A stretch of DNA of 64,000 bases, from positions 62,001-126,000 of the forward strand of contig DXFU01000057.1 of assembly GCA_019114305.1 (NCBI GenBank). Reading direction: 5' to 3'. A program made the position numbers and the translations under genes. The notes under the pieces are model-generated. The model worked only from the letters and a program-made list of their open reading frames with translations, did no database searches and had not been told where the DNA came from. This DNA is from Candidatus Hungatella pullicola (GTDB taxonomy: Bacteria > Bacillota > Clostridia > Lachnospirales > Lachnospiraceae). Each line of letters begins with the position of its first letter. The stretch's first letter is position 1. Below, piece by piece: positions 1-8,150 of the stretch.

Positions 1-1
1 T

Positions 2-622
2 GATTCCACGGTCAAAGCTGGTTTTACCGCTGTAACATGGCTGGATGCAGGAACCAGAAATTTCTATACGGTAGACACTCCCATCAATAGTCCGGCTGAT
101 TTAAGGGGACTGAAAATCCGCGTTCAGCAGTCTCCCACCAATATTGAAATGATGCGTCTTTTAGGCGGTTCTGCCACCCCCATGGGCTTCGGCGACGTAT
201 ACACCGCTCTCCAGTCCCATATCATTGACGGCGCGGAAAACAATGAAATGGCTCTTACAGATAACGGCCACGGCGATGTATGCAAATATTACTCCTATGA
301 CATGCATCAGATGGTTCCTGACATTCTCATCGGCAACAATGCCTTTATGGAAGGCCTGACCGACGAAGAAAGGGCAGTCTTTGAGGAAGGTTTTCAGCTG
401 ATTAACACAGTTCAGAGGGAAGAATGGGTGAAAGCGGTAGAAAATGCCAAAGACCGGGCTCAGAACGAACAGCACGTGGAATTCATTTACCCTGATCAGG
501 AACCCTTTATGGAGGCCTGCATGCCGCTTCATGATTCCATGCTGGCTGATAATCCTGGCCTTCAAAGTACCTACGACGCCATTCAGGCGTATAACGAAAA
601 ATATCCTGCACAGACAGAGTAG
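2..622 (+). CDS. dctP: TRAP transporter substrate-binding protein, DctP family (5' truncated)
   Basis: The reading frame is open from base 2 to a TAG at 620-622, so the start, signal peptide and N-terminal lobe lie outside the window. About 206 residues remain. They show the DctP C-terminal signature: a GTRNFYT stretch, then GLKIRVQQS, whose arginine in this family forms the salt bridge to the carboxylate of the ligand, then GFGDVYTALQ and a DGAENN motif. This protein captures an organic acid outside the membrane and delivers it to the DctQ/DctM permease encoded 12 and 540 bases downstream on the same strand. The ligand cannot be read from sequence; C4-dicarboxylates, sugar acids and keto acids are all possible, and a sugar acid would fit the pectin genes further along. 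Family assignment is firm, ligand unknown. Confidence 0.93.
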   Translation, partial: DSTVKAGFTAVTWLDAGTRNFYTVDTPINSPADLRGLKIRVQQSPTNIEMMRLLGGSATPMGFGDVYTALQSHIIDGAENNEMALTDNGHGDVCKYYSYDMHQMVPDILIGNNAFMEGLTDEERAVFEEGFQLINTVQREEWVKAVENAKDRAQNEQHVEFIYPDQEPFMEACMPLHDSMLADNPGLQSTYDAIQAYNEKYPAQTE

Positions 623-634
623 AGGGGGAGAAGT

Positions 635-1159
635 ATGAAGCAGTTACGAAAATTTTTAGATCGGATCCTGGAATTTCTGGCCGGAATCAGTTTCCTGGCC
701 ATGGTAATCCTGACCTGTTGGCAGGTATTTACCCGCTACATCCTTAAGAACCCTTCTTCCTGGTCGGAGGAACTGGTGTCTTATCTTTTCGCATGGATGG
801 CACTGTTAGGCGCTTCCATCGTAGTAGGTGAGAGAGGACATATGAACATACCCGTTGTAGTAGAGCGAATGAAACCGGGAGCTCAAAAATTCTTTGCCAT
901 TTTTGCTGAAGTAATTGCCTGTATCTTTGCCGCTGTTATTCTTGTGTTCGGCGGCGTACAAATCACCAGCCTTGCCATGGGGCAAATGACCTCATCCCTG
1001 GGAGTCGCTGTAGGCATTTTTTATATTGTCCTGCCCTTAAGCGGCGTACTGAACATAATTTACACCATTATTAACATCTGCGATATTGTAAAAGGAAACA
1101 TCAGCGTTCTGCCCGGCGAAGAAAACGCCGCGCCGCAAAAGAAGGGAAAGGAGGCTTAA
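635..1159 (+). CDS. dctQ: TRAP transporter small permease, DctQ
   Basis: 174 residues with four hydrophobic segments (roughly residues 12-33, 48-67, 88-110 and 128-150), the expected size and topology of the TRAP small membrane subunit. The family motif region is visible as WQVFTRYILKNPSSWSEEL followed by AWMALLGAS and a GHMN sequence. It joins DctM to form the Na+-coupled membrane permease fed by the binding protein. The ATG follows an AGGGGGAGAAGT Shine-Dalgarno region, 12 bases after the dctP stop, and only 3 bases separate its stop from dctM, so the three genes form one operon. A short charged, alanine-rich tail ends the protein. Confidence 0.93.
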   Translation: MKQLRKFLDRILEFLAGISFLAMVILTCWQVFTRYILKNPSSWSEELVSYLFAWMALLGASIVVGERGHMNIPVVVERMKPGAQKFFAIFAEVIACIFAAVILVFGGVQITSLAMGQMTSSLGVAVGIFYIVLPLSGVLNIIYTIINICDIVKGNISVLPGEENAAPQKKGKEA

Positions 1160-1162
1160 ATC

Positions 1163-2464
1163 ATGGCAATGCAGTCTTTGCTTATTATCATAGTTGTACT
1201 GGCTGTTCTGCTGGTTATTGGAGTTCCCATCTCCTACGCCATCGGCATCTCATCTCTGGTGGCTATCCTGCAGTCTGTGCCGTTGGATGTATCTGTATTA
1301 ACTGCTGCTCAAAGAACTTTTGTGGGTATGAGCAAGTTCAGCCTGACGGCCATCCCCTTCTTCATTCTGGCTGGAAACCTGATGAATCAGGGCGGCATCG
1401 CCAAACGTCTGGTTGACTTTGTTTTGGCTATTCTCGGAAAGCTTCCCGGCGCTTTGCTGGTAACCAACGTAGGCGCCAACGCGCTGTTCGGCGCCATCTC
1501 CGGTTCTGCTTCCGCAGCTGCAGCTGCTGTAGGCAGCATGGTAGAACAAGGAGAGGAAGAACAGGGATATGAGAGAGCTATCTGTGCCGCCACAAACGGC
1601 GCTTCCGCTCCATCCGGCCTTCTGATTCCTCCCTCCAACGCATTAATCACCTACTCCCTGGTATCCGGAGGCACCTCCGTAGCCGCTCTGTTCCTTGCCG
1701 GCTATATTCCCGGAATCCTGTGGGCAGTCTGCTGTATTGTTGTTGCCATTTTGATCGCGAAAAAAAAGGGGTATAAGGGAACTCCCGGAAAATTTGACTG
1801 GAAAAACCTTGGAGCTGCCACACTTAGAGCCATTCCTTCTCTTTCCCTGATTGTCGTGGTAATCGGCGGTATTATCGCCGGTATCTTCACCGCAACGGAA
1901 GGTTCTGCCATCGCTGTTGTTTACGCCCTGATTCTTGGAATCTGCTACCGGAATATTACCTTCAAATCCTTCTGGAAAATCGTAGTTGACAGCGCTAAAA
2001 TGAGCGGCATGGTGGTTTTCCTGATCGGTGTTTCCAACATTCTCGGCTGGGTTATGGCCTTTACCCAGATTCCTCAGGCTATTTCCGACGCCCTTCTGGG
2101 CATCACCAGCAATCAGTACATCATCCTGCTGATCATGAATGTAATTCTGCTGATCGCAGGAACCTTCATGGATGTAACTCCGGCCATTATGATCTTTACC
2201 CCTCTGTTTCTTCCAGTGGTACAGACCTTCGGCATGAATCCTATCCATTTCGGACTGATCCTGGTTTATAACCTGTGTATCGGAAACATCACTCCTCCTG
2301 TAGGAAATACCCTTTTTGTGGCTATTAAGGTGGGAAAAACTTCCTTGGCCAAGGTAATGCCTTACATGCTGATGTACTATGCGGCCATTCTCATCGGACT
2401 TCTTATGGTCACCTACATCCCGGCATTAAGCATGGCCCTTCCGCAGATGGCCGGTCTTGTATAA
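1163..2464 (+). CDS. dctM: TRAP transporter large permease, DctM
   Basis: 433 residues, almost wholly hydrophobic with about a dozen membrane helices, matching the large TRAP permease subunit. Recognisable elements are the N-terminal GVPISYAIG, the TAIPFFILAGNLM segment, GAISGSASAAAAAVGSM, the NGASAPSGLLIPPSN loop, TATEGSAIAVVYAL and the C-terminal GNITPPVGNTLF, all typical of DctM. It carries the transport pathway and, in the family, the Na+ sites. The ATG sits behind GGAAAGGAGGCTTAAATC. It is the last gene of the dctPQM operon; a long hairpin follows at 2523-2574. Confidence 0.95.
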   Translation: MAMQSLLIIIVVLAVLLVIGVPISYAIGISSLVAILQSVPLDVSVLTAAQRTFVGMSKFSLTAIPFFILAGNLMNQGGIAKRLVDFVLAILGKLPGALLVTNVGANALFGAISGSASAAAAAVGSMVEQGEEEQGYERAICAATNGASAPSGLLIPPSNALITYSLVSGGTSVAALFLAGYIPGILWAVCCIVVAILIAKKKGYKGTPGKFDWKNLGAATLRAIPSLSLIVVVIGGIIAGIFTATEGSAIAVVYALILGICYRNITFKSFWKIVVDSAKMSGMVVFLIGVSNILGWVMAFTQIPQAISDALLGITSNQYIILLIMNVILLIAGTFMDVTPAIMIFTPLFLPVVQTFGMNPIHFGLILVYNLCIGNITPPVGNTLFVAIKVGKTSLAKVMPYMLMYYAAILIGLLMVTYIPALSMALPQMAGLV

Positions 2465-2522
2465 AACGTTTTGTTTCATTTCTGAATGTAAGGGAGAAAG
2501 CAGAGTGTTCTAATCAAATCAA

Positions 2523-2574
2523 ATAAGAAAGCCAGCTTTGATATTTGAAGTGATATCAAAGCTGGCTTTCTTAT
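2523..2574. terminator. Bidirectional intrinsic terminator, 22-bp perfect stem
   Basis: Bases 2523-2544 and 2553-2574 are perfect inverted repeats (22 bp) around an 8-base loop. The outer arms carry A-rich/T-rich ends (ATAAGAAAG / CTTTCTTAT), so U-rich 3' ends form on both strands. It lies between the converging dctM (plus) and the SAM hydroxide adenosyltransferase gene (minus) and should end both transcripts. Confidence 0.85.
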
Positions 2575-2621
2575 AGAAGAGATGCCATGGTTTCTCTTAT
2601 GGCTTTCCAGGTAATTTCTTC

Positions 2622-3482
2622 TTAATCTTCGTAAATAATCCGCGGAGCTTTTCTCATGGTAATTCTCCACTTATTGCCGGTTCCTATGTTGTAAGCCTTG
2701 GCAAAGCTTCCTTGATTGATGGCAACAGCCATACAGTCCAAACTGTTCACATAGACAAGAGGCTCGCCCACATAGACATCGGCAAAACTTTTTGCATAAA
2801 CTAAAATATTTTTATAAAGAGTTCTTGTCTCGTTCTCAATGCTGATTTCCACACGCTGCCCATGTTTTACTCCCAGATGAAGAAACATCTCCCTGGAAAT
2901 ATTGGTCCACAAACTTCCGAATCTCACATCCAGCACATCAATGGTGCCCCTTACACTGTCTCCGTTGTCTGAGGGCTCCACTACAGGCAACTCAATTACA
3001 CTGTCCGGATCTACAGAAGGACCTACGCCTTCAAAGGTAATAATACCCGCTGCCAATCTTGCCCCTGTATAGGCATAAATATCTCTTCCGTGAAAGGTAT
3101 AACTCTCCCCGGACCCAGGAAGACGGTTAACATTCTCATCAATGATTCTGGCTTCGCTGATTCCGCACATCCGCTTCACATGGGTAAGAGTGCCGTTGTC
3201 CGGGGTCACAATATACTGTCCTGAAGCGGTTTTAACTACTATACTTCTTCTGGTAGAGCCCACTCCAGGATCCACTACGCTTACAAAAACCGATCCTTCC
3301 GGCCAATACTTCACTGTCTGAATCAGTCGGTAAGACGCCTCCCAGATATCGTACTGCGGAATCTCATGAGTAAGGTCACAGATCTGAAGCTCCGGATCCA
3401 CCCCATAGGCAACTCCATACATTGCACAGACAGCTCCGTCTGCCGTTCCAAAATCCGTCTGGATAATCAGTGGTTTTTTCAT
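2622..3482 (-). CDS. SAM hydroxide adenosyltransferase (DUF62/SAM hydrolase family)
   Basis: 286 residues. The N-terminus IIQTDFGTADGAVCAMYG, then DLTHEIPQYD, VFVSVVDPGVGSTRR and VTPDNGTLTHV are the hallmarks of the DUF62 family, which splits S-adenosylmethionine to adenosine and methionine using water/hydroxide and is structurally related to fluorinase and chlorinase. The family has an N-terminal Rossmann-like SAM domain (about residues 1-165) and a C-terminal beta domain (about 185-280), both covered here. It has no signal peptide, so it is cytosolic. A Shine-Dalgarno AAGGAAAGAG precedes the ATG, and a consensus promoter lies at 3535-3563. It is a single-gene unit. Chlorinase/fluorinase activity is unlikely because those have extra loops and different active-site residues, but sequence alone does not exclude other nucleophiles. 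Confidence 0.88.
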   Translation of the reverse strand: MKKPLIIQTDFGTADGAVCAMYGVAYGVDPELQICDLTHEIPQYDIWEASYRLIQTVKYWPEGSVFVSVVDPGVGSTRRSIVVKTASGQYIVTPDNGTLTHVKRMCGISEARIIDENVNRLPGSGESYTFHGRDIYAYTGARLAAGIITFEGVGPSVDPDSVIELPVVEPSDNGDSVRGTIDVLDVRFGSLWTNISREMFLHLGVKHGQRVEISIENETRTLYKNILVYAKSFADVYVGEPLVYVNSLDCMAVAINQGSFAKAYNIGTGNKWRITMRKAPRIIYED

Positions 3483-3534
3483 ATCTCTCTTTCCTTTTCA
3501 GCTAAGGGAGTTGTTTAGAAACCCTTGCAGCTTC

Positions 3535-3563
3535 AGTATATTCCTGCGCGACGGTTCTGTCAA
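3535..3563 (-). promoter_or_regulatory. Sigma-A promoter for the SAM hydroxide adenosyltransferase gene
   Basis: Read on the minus strand, TTGACA (3558-3563), a 17-base spacer and TATACT (3535-3540) form a near-consensus housekeeping promoter 53 bases upstream of the start codon. It lies just past the stop codon of the polysaccharide deacetylase gene, so the two minus-strand genes need not share a transcript. Confidence 0.75.
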
Positions 3564-3579
3564 GAAACGGGAATTTTCC

Positions 3580-4386
3580 CTATAATTTTACACAGGCTCC
3601 GGCCGGAATACGCAGGTTCTGCCCATCTACGGCAATCCACAGCTCCACAGCCGATGGATTGTAAACCAGATCTCCGTCTACGGTAAATTTCAGCTGTTTT
3701 CCTGCCTTCATGTAGTCAACGATTTCAATATTAGTGGCATACCAGGTATCTTCCCGGTTTCCTGTCAGGCGGCAGAATTCTTCCATCAGCTCCCAATTGT
3801 TATCCCTTGGAAACTCAAAGCTATGCCCCCACACATACATCATATAGAGATACTGCGTTTTAAAAAGCTCTGTGAAACGTTTTCCATTCTCCAATAAATT
3901 ATGATTGTGGTGACAGGTAGATTTCCAGGTCAGGAAATTTTCCGGCATGGCAAAATCATGGGTATCTCCTACTACCCGGCAGTATTCAATTCCCAGCATG
4001 GGAAGAAGATCAACTATTTCCTGAGTGTAAGATCCATTTGGATAAGACATTCCTCTTACCGGATACCCCACAGCCCGTTCCAGCCTTCTTCTGTCCTCCA
4101 GAATCTGAAGCGCCACCTGATCAATGGGACAGCGGCTGATGGTAGGATGGAGCACTGTATGACAGGAAACTTCATGCCCCTTATAAACTTCTGCCCACTC
4201 TTCCTCTTTCAGCCGGTTGGGATCCTCTGTAAGCCCGGAATTAACATGAAAGGTTCCCTTAATATGGTACTTGTTGAAAATTTCCACCAAACGGCGGTCT
4301 TCCTGTCTTCCATCATCATAGCTCATGGTTAAAACTTTGTGCTTTCCCTGGGGAAAACAAATATAAATATTCTTCAGTCTGCCCAT
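3580..4386 (-). CDS. Polysaccharide deacetylase family protein (CE4-like)
   Basis: 268 residues from an ATG behind AAAAAGGAGAAGGAAG; a longer in-frame ATG 14 codons upstream lacks a good ribosome binding site. The NodB-type core is visible: TMSYDDGRQEDRRLVEIF (the DDG metal/catalytic motif), IKGTFHVN, then a CHTVLHPT sequence supplying the paired histidines, and later MSYPNGSYTQEI and CRVVGDTHDF. The family removes N- or O-acyl groups from cell-surface or dietary glycans. There is no signal peptide, so the substrate would be intracellular or the protein is a specialised member; substrate is unknown. It is transcribed divergently from the zinc alcohol dehydrogenase gene. Confidence 0.82.
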   Translation of the reverse strand: MGRLKNIYICFPQGKHKVLTMSYDDGRQEDRRLVEIFNKYHIKGTFHVNSGLTEDPNRLKEEEWAEVYKGHEVSCHTVLHPTISRCPIDQVALQILEDRRRLERAVGYPVRGMSYPNGSYTQEIVDLLPMLGIEYCRVVGDTHDFAMPENFLTWKSTCHHNHNLLENGKRFTELFKTQYLYMMYVWGHSFEFPRDNNWELMEEFCRLTGNREDTWYATNIEIVDYMKAGKQLKFTVDGDLVYNPSAVELWIAVDGQNLRIPAGACVKL

Positions 4387-4473
4387 CTTCCTTCTCCTTT
4401 TTCTTTTATCCTGTAGACATCCTACCATATTCGCCGGAAATTTTCATCAGAAAATCCTGAAAACAAAGAATTC

Positions 4474-4502
4474 TTTCTCTAAATGGATTCTCGTGCTATA
4501 GT
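4474..4502 (+). promoter_or_regulatory. Probable extended -10 promoter for the zinc alcohol dehydrogenase gene
   Basis: TTTCTC (4474-4479), 17 bases, then TATAGT (4497-4502) preceded by TGC, which gives an extended -10. The -35 is poor, so the call rests mainly on the -10 and its place 50 bases before the start codon. Confidence 0.4.
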
Positions 4503-4551
4503 ATTATCAGAAACAATTCTCACAAAAAACAGAAATTTGAAGGAGGTTGCC

Positions 4552-5610
4552 ATGTCAGCAGCAAAAATGAAAGCAGCAGTTTACAAAAAACCGGGACTGA
4601 TTCAGATAGAGGACAGGCCGCTGCCTTATCTTCAGCTACCAACAGACGCTATTGTACGCGTAACCCTTGCCACCATCTGTTCCAGTGACATCCACATCAA
4701 ACACGGATTTGTGCCTAAAGCTGTACCTGATACTATTTTAGGACATGAATTTGTAGGAGTAGTAGAACAGATTGGTTCTCAGGTAAAAACCGTCCGGCCA
4801 GGTGACCGGGTGGCGGTTAATGTAGAAACCTTCTGCGGGCAGTGCTGGTTCTGCCGCAGAGGTTTCGTAAACAACTGCAGCCATCCCGACGGTGGCTGGG
4901 CGCTGGGCTGCCGCATTGATGGAGGACAGGCTGAATATGTCCGCATTCCCTTTGCCGATAACGGTCTTACTAAAATTCCCCATGAGGTTTCCGATGAAGC
5001 CGCTCTTTTTACAGGGGACCTTCTCTCTACCGGTTACTGGGCGGCTGATATGGCTGAAATCAAATCAGAGGATACCGTAGCGGTTATAGGAGCCGGTCCT
5101 ACTGGTCTGTGCTCTATGATGTGCGCCGCTCTTTACCAGCCAAAAAGAATTATCGCCATCGACACTTGTCAGGAACGTCTGAACCTGGCAAAACGGCAGG
5201 GTCTTGCCCAGACTGTCATCAACCCAGACAGGGAAAACGTGTCCCAGACCATCTTAAATCTCACCAAAGGGCGGGGAGCCGATTGCGTTCTGGAGGTAGC
5301 CGGCAAAGAAAACACCTTCCAGATGGCCTGGTCCATCGCACGTCCCAACGCTGTGGTATGTGTGGTGGCAATGTATGAAAAAGACCAAATTCTCCCTCTT
5401 CCGCAGATGTATGGAAAAAATCTGATTTTTAAAACAGGGGGCGTAGATGCCTGCCGCTGTGCAGAAATTCTTCAGCTGATTCAGCAGGGCAGGCTGAATA
5501 CCTCCTGTCTTATCACCCATCGTCTTCCCTTTGATCAAATTATGAAAGGGTATGAAATCTTTGAAAATAAATTGGATGGAGTGATTAAAATAGCCGTCCA
5601 AGTATCCTGA
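4552..5610 (+). CDS. Zinc-dependent alcohol/polyol dehydrogenase (MDR superfamily)
   Basis: 352 residues from the ATG placed 5 bases after a perfect AGGAGG; an upstream in-frame ATG at 4483 has no ribosome binding site. The medium-chain dehydrogenase plan is complete: catalytic zinc residues C43 and H65-E66 (GHEFVG), the structural zinc cluster C95, C98, C101 and C109, and an NAD(P)-binding Rossmann motif GAGPTGL near residue 188. The enzyme oxidises or reduces a secondary alcohol or polyol; the closest families are threonine, sorbitol and 2,3-butanediol dehydrogenases. An acidic residue (IAID) ends the second Rossmann strand, favouring NAD over NADP. It is a single-gene unit; the actual substrate cannot be deduced. 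Confidence 0.88.
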   Translation: MSAAKMKAAVYKKPGLIQIEDRPLPYLQLPTDAIVRVTLATICSSDIHIKHGFVPKAVPDTILGHEFVGVVEQIGSQVKTVRPGDRVAVNVETFCGQCWFCRRGFVNNCSHPDGGWALGCRIDGGQAEYVRIPFADNGLTKIPHEVSDEAALFTGDLLSTGYWAADMAEIKSEDTVAVIGAGPTGLCSMMCAALYQPKRIIAIDTCQERLNLAKRQGLAQTVINPDRENVSQTILNLTKGRGADCVLEVAGKENTFQMAWSIARPNAVVCVVAMYEKDQILPLPQMYGKNLIFKTGGVDACRCAEILQLIQQGRLNTSCLITHRLPFDQIMKGYEIFENKLDGVIKIAVQVS

Positions 5611-5650
5611 TACGCCGCCAAATTATTACCTTTATTTTACATTCCCTATG

Positions 5651-5679
5651 TTGACATCTCTCCTGCCGCTTTTTATGAT
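5651..5679 (+). promoter_or_regulatory. Consensus sigma-A promoter for the 162-residue hypothetical gene
   Basis: TTGACA (5651-5656), a 17-base spacer, and TATGAT (5674-5679). This places the transcript start near 5686, about 28 bases before the ATG at 5714, and rules out the longer upstream start of the open frame at 5648. Confidence 0.8.
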
Positions 5680-5713
5680 AAATTCGCATGCTTATAACGA
5701 AAGGCGGTTTACT

Positions 5714-6202
5714 ATGGAGCTAATTCAACAATTTCAGGGAACTCTCAATCATGGATTCCGAGGTAATGTAATCTACAGCTTTCACCTGCCAGGCAACTGC
5801 CGGGCTCTATCGGTGGCCCTCAGCTGTGATAAAGAACAATTCCTTCATAAAGACCCTTCCCAGGAGTTAATTTCTCCTCTCTATGAATCCTGTTATGGGA
5901 AATCATCTTCCAGAGATGAAATTTGGAATCTTATGGATCTGATGAACGCTGAAATTCAGCTGTGTCTTATGATAGACGGCCAGTTTGTTGGAAATGTGCA
6001 TATGCCGGGAGCAAAAAAAGAACTGTTTATATCCAGTGACAAAGCTTCCAAAGGCTGCATTCCCTGTTCCGCTCTCAAAGGCACTGCCAAGATCATTATT
6101 AACGTATTCCAGGTTCTGGAGGGAACTATCTCCTACAACTTGGAAATAAAAGGTGATTTCCGCCATAAACCATCCAAATCCTTTCTTTCCGATCAAACCT
6201 GA
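5714..6202 (+). CDS. Hypothetical protein, 162 residues, no family recognised
   Basis: The start is the ATG behind AAAGGCGG and downstream of a strong promoter at 5651-5679, which makes the 22 codons upstream in the same frame untranscribed or leader. The protein begins MELIQQFQGTLNHG, has no signal peptide, no membrane segment and no repeats, and is mixed alpha/beta by eye, with two close cysteines in GCIPCSALKG near residue 118-121 and a C-terminal beta-rich portion (AKIIINVFQVLEGTISYNL). A DUF-type cytosolic protein of Clostridia is the best description. The monocistronic, near-consensus promoter suggests substantial expression. I do not recognise a function. Confidence 0.7.
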   Translation: MELIQQFQGTLNHGFRGNVIYSFHLPGNCRALSVALSCDKEQFLHKDPSQELISPLYESCYGKSSSRDEIWNLMDLMNAEIQLCLMIDGQFVGNVHMPGAKKELFISSDKASKGCIPCSALKGTAKIIINVFQVLEGTISYNLEIKGDFRHKPSKSFLSDQT

Positions 6203-6203
6203 A

Positions 6204-6240
6204 AAAGACGCCGCTCCCTCCAGCCGGAAGCGACGTCTTT
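6204..6240 (-). terminator. Intrinsic terminator of gpmI
   Basis: A 12-base stem (6204-6215 with 6229-6240) is fully paired on the minus strand if one G-U pair is allowed, and its minus-strand transcript ends in CUUUUUC. On the plus strand the same pair is a C-A mismatch and there is no U run beyond the stem, so it best serves gpmI, 62 bases after its stop. Confidence 0.75.
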
Positions 6241-6301
6241 GATCCCATCTATTTCCTATCAGATTTTATTGCCGCACAAAGGGCATCCTATCCACTGAAA
6301 A

Positions 6302-7840
6302 TTATTTTACCAAAAGAGATTTTCCTGTCATTTCCTTTGGCTGCTCCATTCCCATCAGTTCAATCAGAGTTGGAGCAATATCAGCCAGGCAGCCGCCCTC
6401 TCTCAGCTTATAGGCCGGATCAGCATTTACAAGAATAAACGGAACAGGATTGGTTGTATGAGCGGTAAATGGAGCGCCGGTCTCATAGTCTACCAACTGC
6501 TCTGCATTTCCGTGATCCGCGCAGATGAACAGAACTCCATCTGCCTCTTTAACAGCCTCCACAGCTCTGCCTACGCAGGCATCCACAGTCTCAATGGCCT
6601 TAATAGCAGCATCTTCAACACCTGTATGGCCAACCATATCCGGGTTGGCAAAGTTAATGATAACCACATCATATTTGCCGGACTGAATCGCCTCCACCAG
6701 CTTGTCACATACAGCAGGAGCGCTCATCTCAGGCTGAAGATCATAAGTGGCTACCTTGGGAGACGGAACAAGGATTCTGTCCTCTCCCTTATTCGGCTCC
6801 TCTACTCCGCCGTTAAAGAAGAAGGTTACATGGGCATACTTCTCTGTCTCAGCAATTCTTGCCTGTGTCATATTATGATCAGCCAGGAACTGGCCAAATG
6901 TGTTGACAATGCTCTCCTTCTTAAACGCAACCAGCTTATTGCCGATGGTATCGTCATAGTCAGTAAAGCATACATAGGTAAGGTCAAGACGCTTCTGTCT
7001 TGGGAATCCTGTAAACTGGTCATCACAGAAAGCTCTGGTAATCTCTCTGGCTCTGTCCGGACGGAAATTAAAGAAGATAACAGAGTCTCCATCCTGAACG
7101 GTTGTCAGAGGCTTTCCATTTTCTGTAACAGCAAAGGGCACTACAAACTCATCATAAACTTCCTTATCATAAGATGCCTGGATTCCGCCGGCAGCGCTGT
7201 CAGCATACTCTCCCTGTCCCTCTGTCAGAACACGATAGGCCTTTTCCACACGATCCCAGCGATTATCACGATCCATAGCATAGTAGCGGCCCATAACAGA
7301 AGCCACTTTACCTACTCCAATTTCTTTCATCTTAGCTTCCAGCTCTTCTACAAAGCCTTTTCCAGATGCAGGGGGTGTATCACGTCCGTCTAAGAAGCAG
7401 TGTACATATACCTTATCCAGACCATTTCTCTTAGCCAGCTCAAGAAGTCCGTAAATATGAGTATTGTGGCTGTGAACGCCTCCGTTGGATACCAGTCCCC
7501 ACATATGAAGGGCAGAATGATTCTTCTTGCAGTTTTCTACAGCCTGTAAGAATTCAGGAACCTGGAAGAAGTCTCCGTCTTCAATAGACTTGGTAATTCT
7601 GGTCAGCTCCTGATATACAATACGGCCGGCACCCATATTCAAATGCCCTACCTCAGAGTTGCCCATCTGGCCGTCAGGCAGACCTACCGCAAGACCGCTG
7701 GCATTGCCCTTAACAAAAGGACACTGGCTCATCAGCTGATCCATCACAGGAGTTTTTCCTTCACAAACCGCATTGTGCTCACAATTTGGATTCAATCCGT
7801 AACCATCAAGTATCATTAATACAACTGGTTTCTTGCTCAT
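6302..7840 (-). CDS. gpmI: 2,3-bisphosphoglycerate-independent phosphoglycerate mutase
   Basis: 512 residues, the usual size of the cofactor-independent, Mn-dependent mutase that interconverts 3- and 2-phosphoglycerate. D12 in MILDGYG and the phosphorylated serine S62 in [12 protein letters not shown] are in place; [39 protein letters not shown] and the C-terminal [10 protein letters not shown] and AHTTNPVP motifs supply the substrate and metal ligands. The start follows AAAGGAGATTATGTT, and a good promoter lies at 7901-7929. It is not in the gap-pgk-tpiA transcript: a plus-strand gene with its own terminator separates them. Confidence 0.97.
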   Translation of the reverse strand: MSKKPVVLMILDGYGLNPNCEHNAVCEGKTPVMDQLMSQCPFVKGNASGLAVGLPDGQMGNSEVGHLNMGAGRIVYQELTRITKSIEDGDFFQVPEFLQAVENCKKNHSALHMWGLVSNGGVHSHNTHIYGLLELAKRNGLDKVYVHCFLDGRDTPPASGKGFVEELEAKMKEIGVGKVASVMGRYYAMDRDNRWDRVEKAYRVLTEGQGEYADSAAGGIQASYDKEVYDEFVVPFAVTENGKPLTTVQDGDSVIFFNFRPDRAREITRAFCDDQFTGFPRQKRLDLTYVCFTDYDDTIGNKLVAFKKESIVNTFGQFLADHNMTQARIAETEKYAHVTFFFNGGVEEPNKGEDRILVPSPKVATYDLQPEMSAPAVCDKLVEAIQSGKYDVVIINFANPDMVGHTGVEDAAIKAIETVDACVGRAVEAVKEADGVLFICADHGNAEQLVDYETGAPFTAHTTNPVPFILVNADPAYKLREGGCLADIAPTLIELMGMEQPKEMTGKSLLVK

Positions 7841-7900
7841 AACATAATCTCCTTTATCTTATCGTTCTATGATCATGCAATAAACTTCTCACACTGATTT

Positions 7901-7929
7901 ATTTTACATGATTTCATGCCTTCTTGCAA
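7901..7929 (-). promoter_or_regulatory. gpmI: Sigma-A promoter of gpmI
   Basis: On the minus strand TTGCAA (7924-7929), 17 bases, TAAAAT (7901-7906), giving a leader of about 55 bases. The 310-base gap 7841-8150 between gpmI and the next plus-strand gene holds this promoter, an AT-rich palindrome at 7942-7971 and a promoter for the divergent gene at 8085-8113; I see no gene in it. Confidence 0.65.
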
Positions 7930-7941
7930 CTGGTCAGCGGA

Positions 7942-7971
7942 AAAAGAATGATAATTTTTTATCATTCTTTT
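7942..7971. repeat. 13-bp perfect palindrome upstream of the gpmI promoter
   Basis: Bases 7942-7954 and 7959-7971 are exact inverted repeats (AAAAGAATGATAA and its complement) around TTTT. It starts 12 bases upstream of the gpmI -35 and is 114 bases from the divergent -35. It could be an operator, an UP-like AT element or a cruciform; with no gene ending nearby it is unlikely to be a terminator. Confidence 0.6.
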
Positions 7972-8084
7972 CTGAAATGTGTCTTTTCTTTCTCTTTTCC
8001 TCTGCTCCGGTCATTCCAAGGCAGCTGCCCATTCAGGCTGGACAAGAAAAATTGGAGATACAGACTGAAAATTCTTTGAAATAA

Positions 8085-8113
8085 TAGAAAATATTTCGCC
8101 GGTATGCTAAAAT
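8085..8113 (+). promoter_or_regulatory. Probable extended -10 promoter of the 120-residue protein gene
   Basis: TAGAAA (8085-8090), 17 bases, and TAAAAT (8108-8113) preceded by TGC, giving an extended -10. It predicts a transcript start near 8120 and a leader of about 30 bases. Confidence 0.5.
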
Positions 8114-8150
8114 AAATGTACAAATCTACAATCAGGAAGGAGCTTTTGTT

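Noticed and set aside
2622..3482. Fluorinase/chlorinase reading of the DUF62 protein
   Set aside because: The general family motifs fit SAM hydroxide adenosyltransferase; I see nothing that points to halide specificity, and there is no halometabolite gene around.
6458..7393. 311-codon plus-strand open frame within gpmI
   Set aside because: gpmI on the other strand has all catalytic motifs; this frame is a codon-bias shadow.
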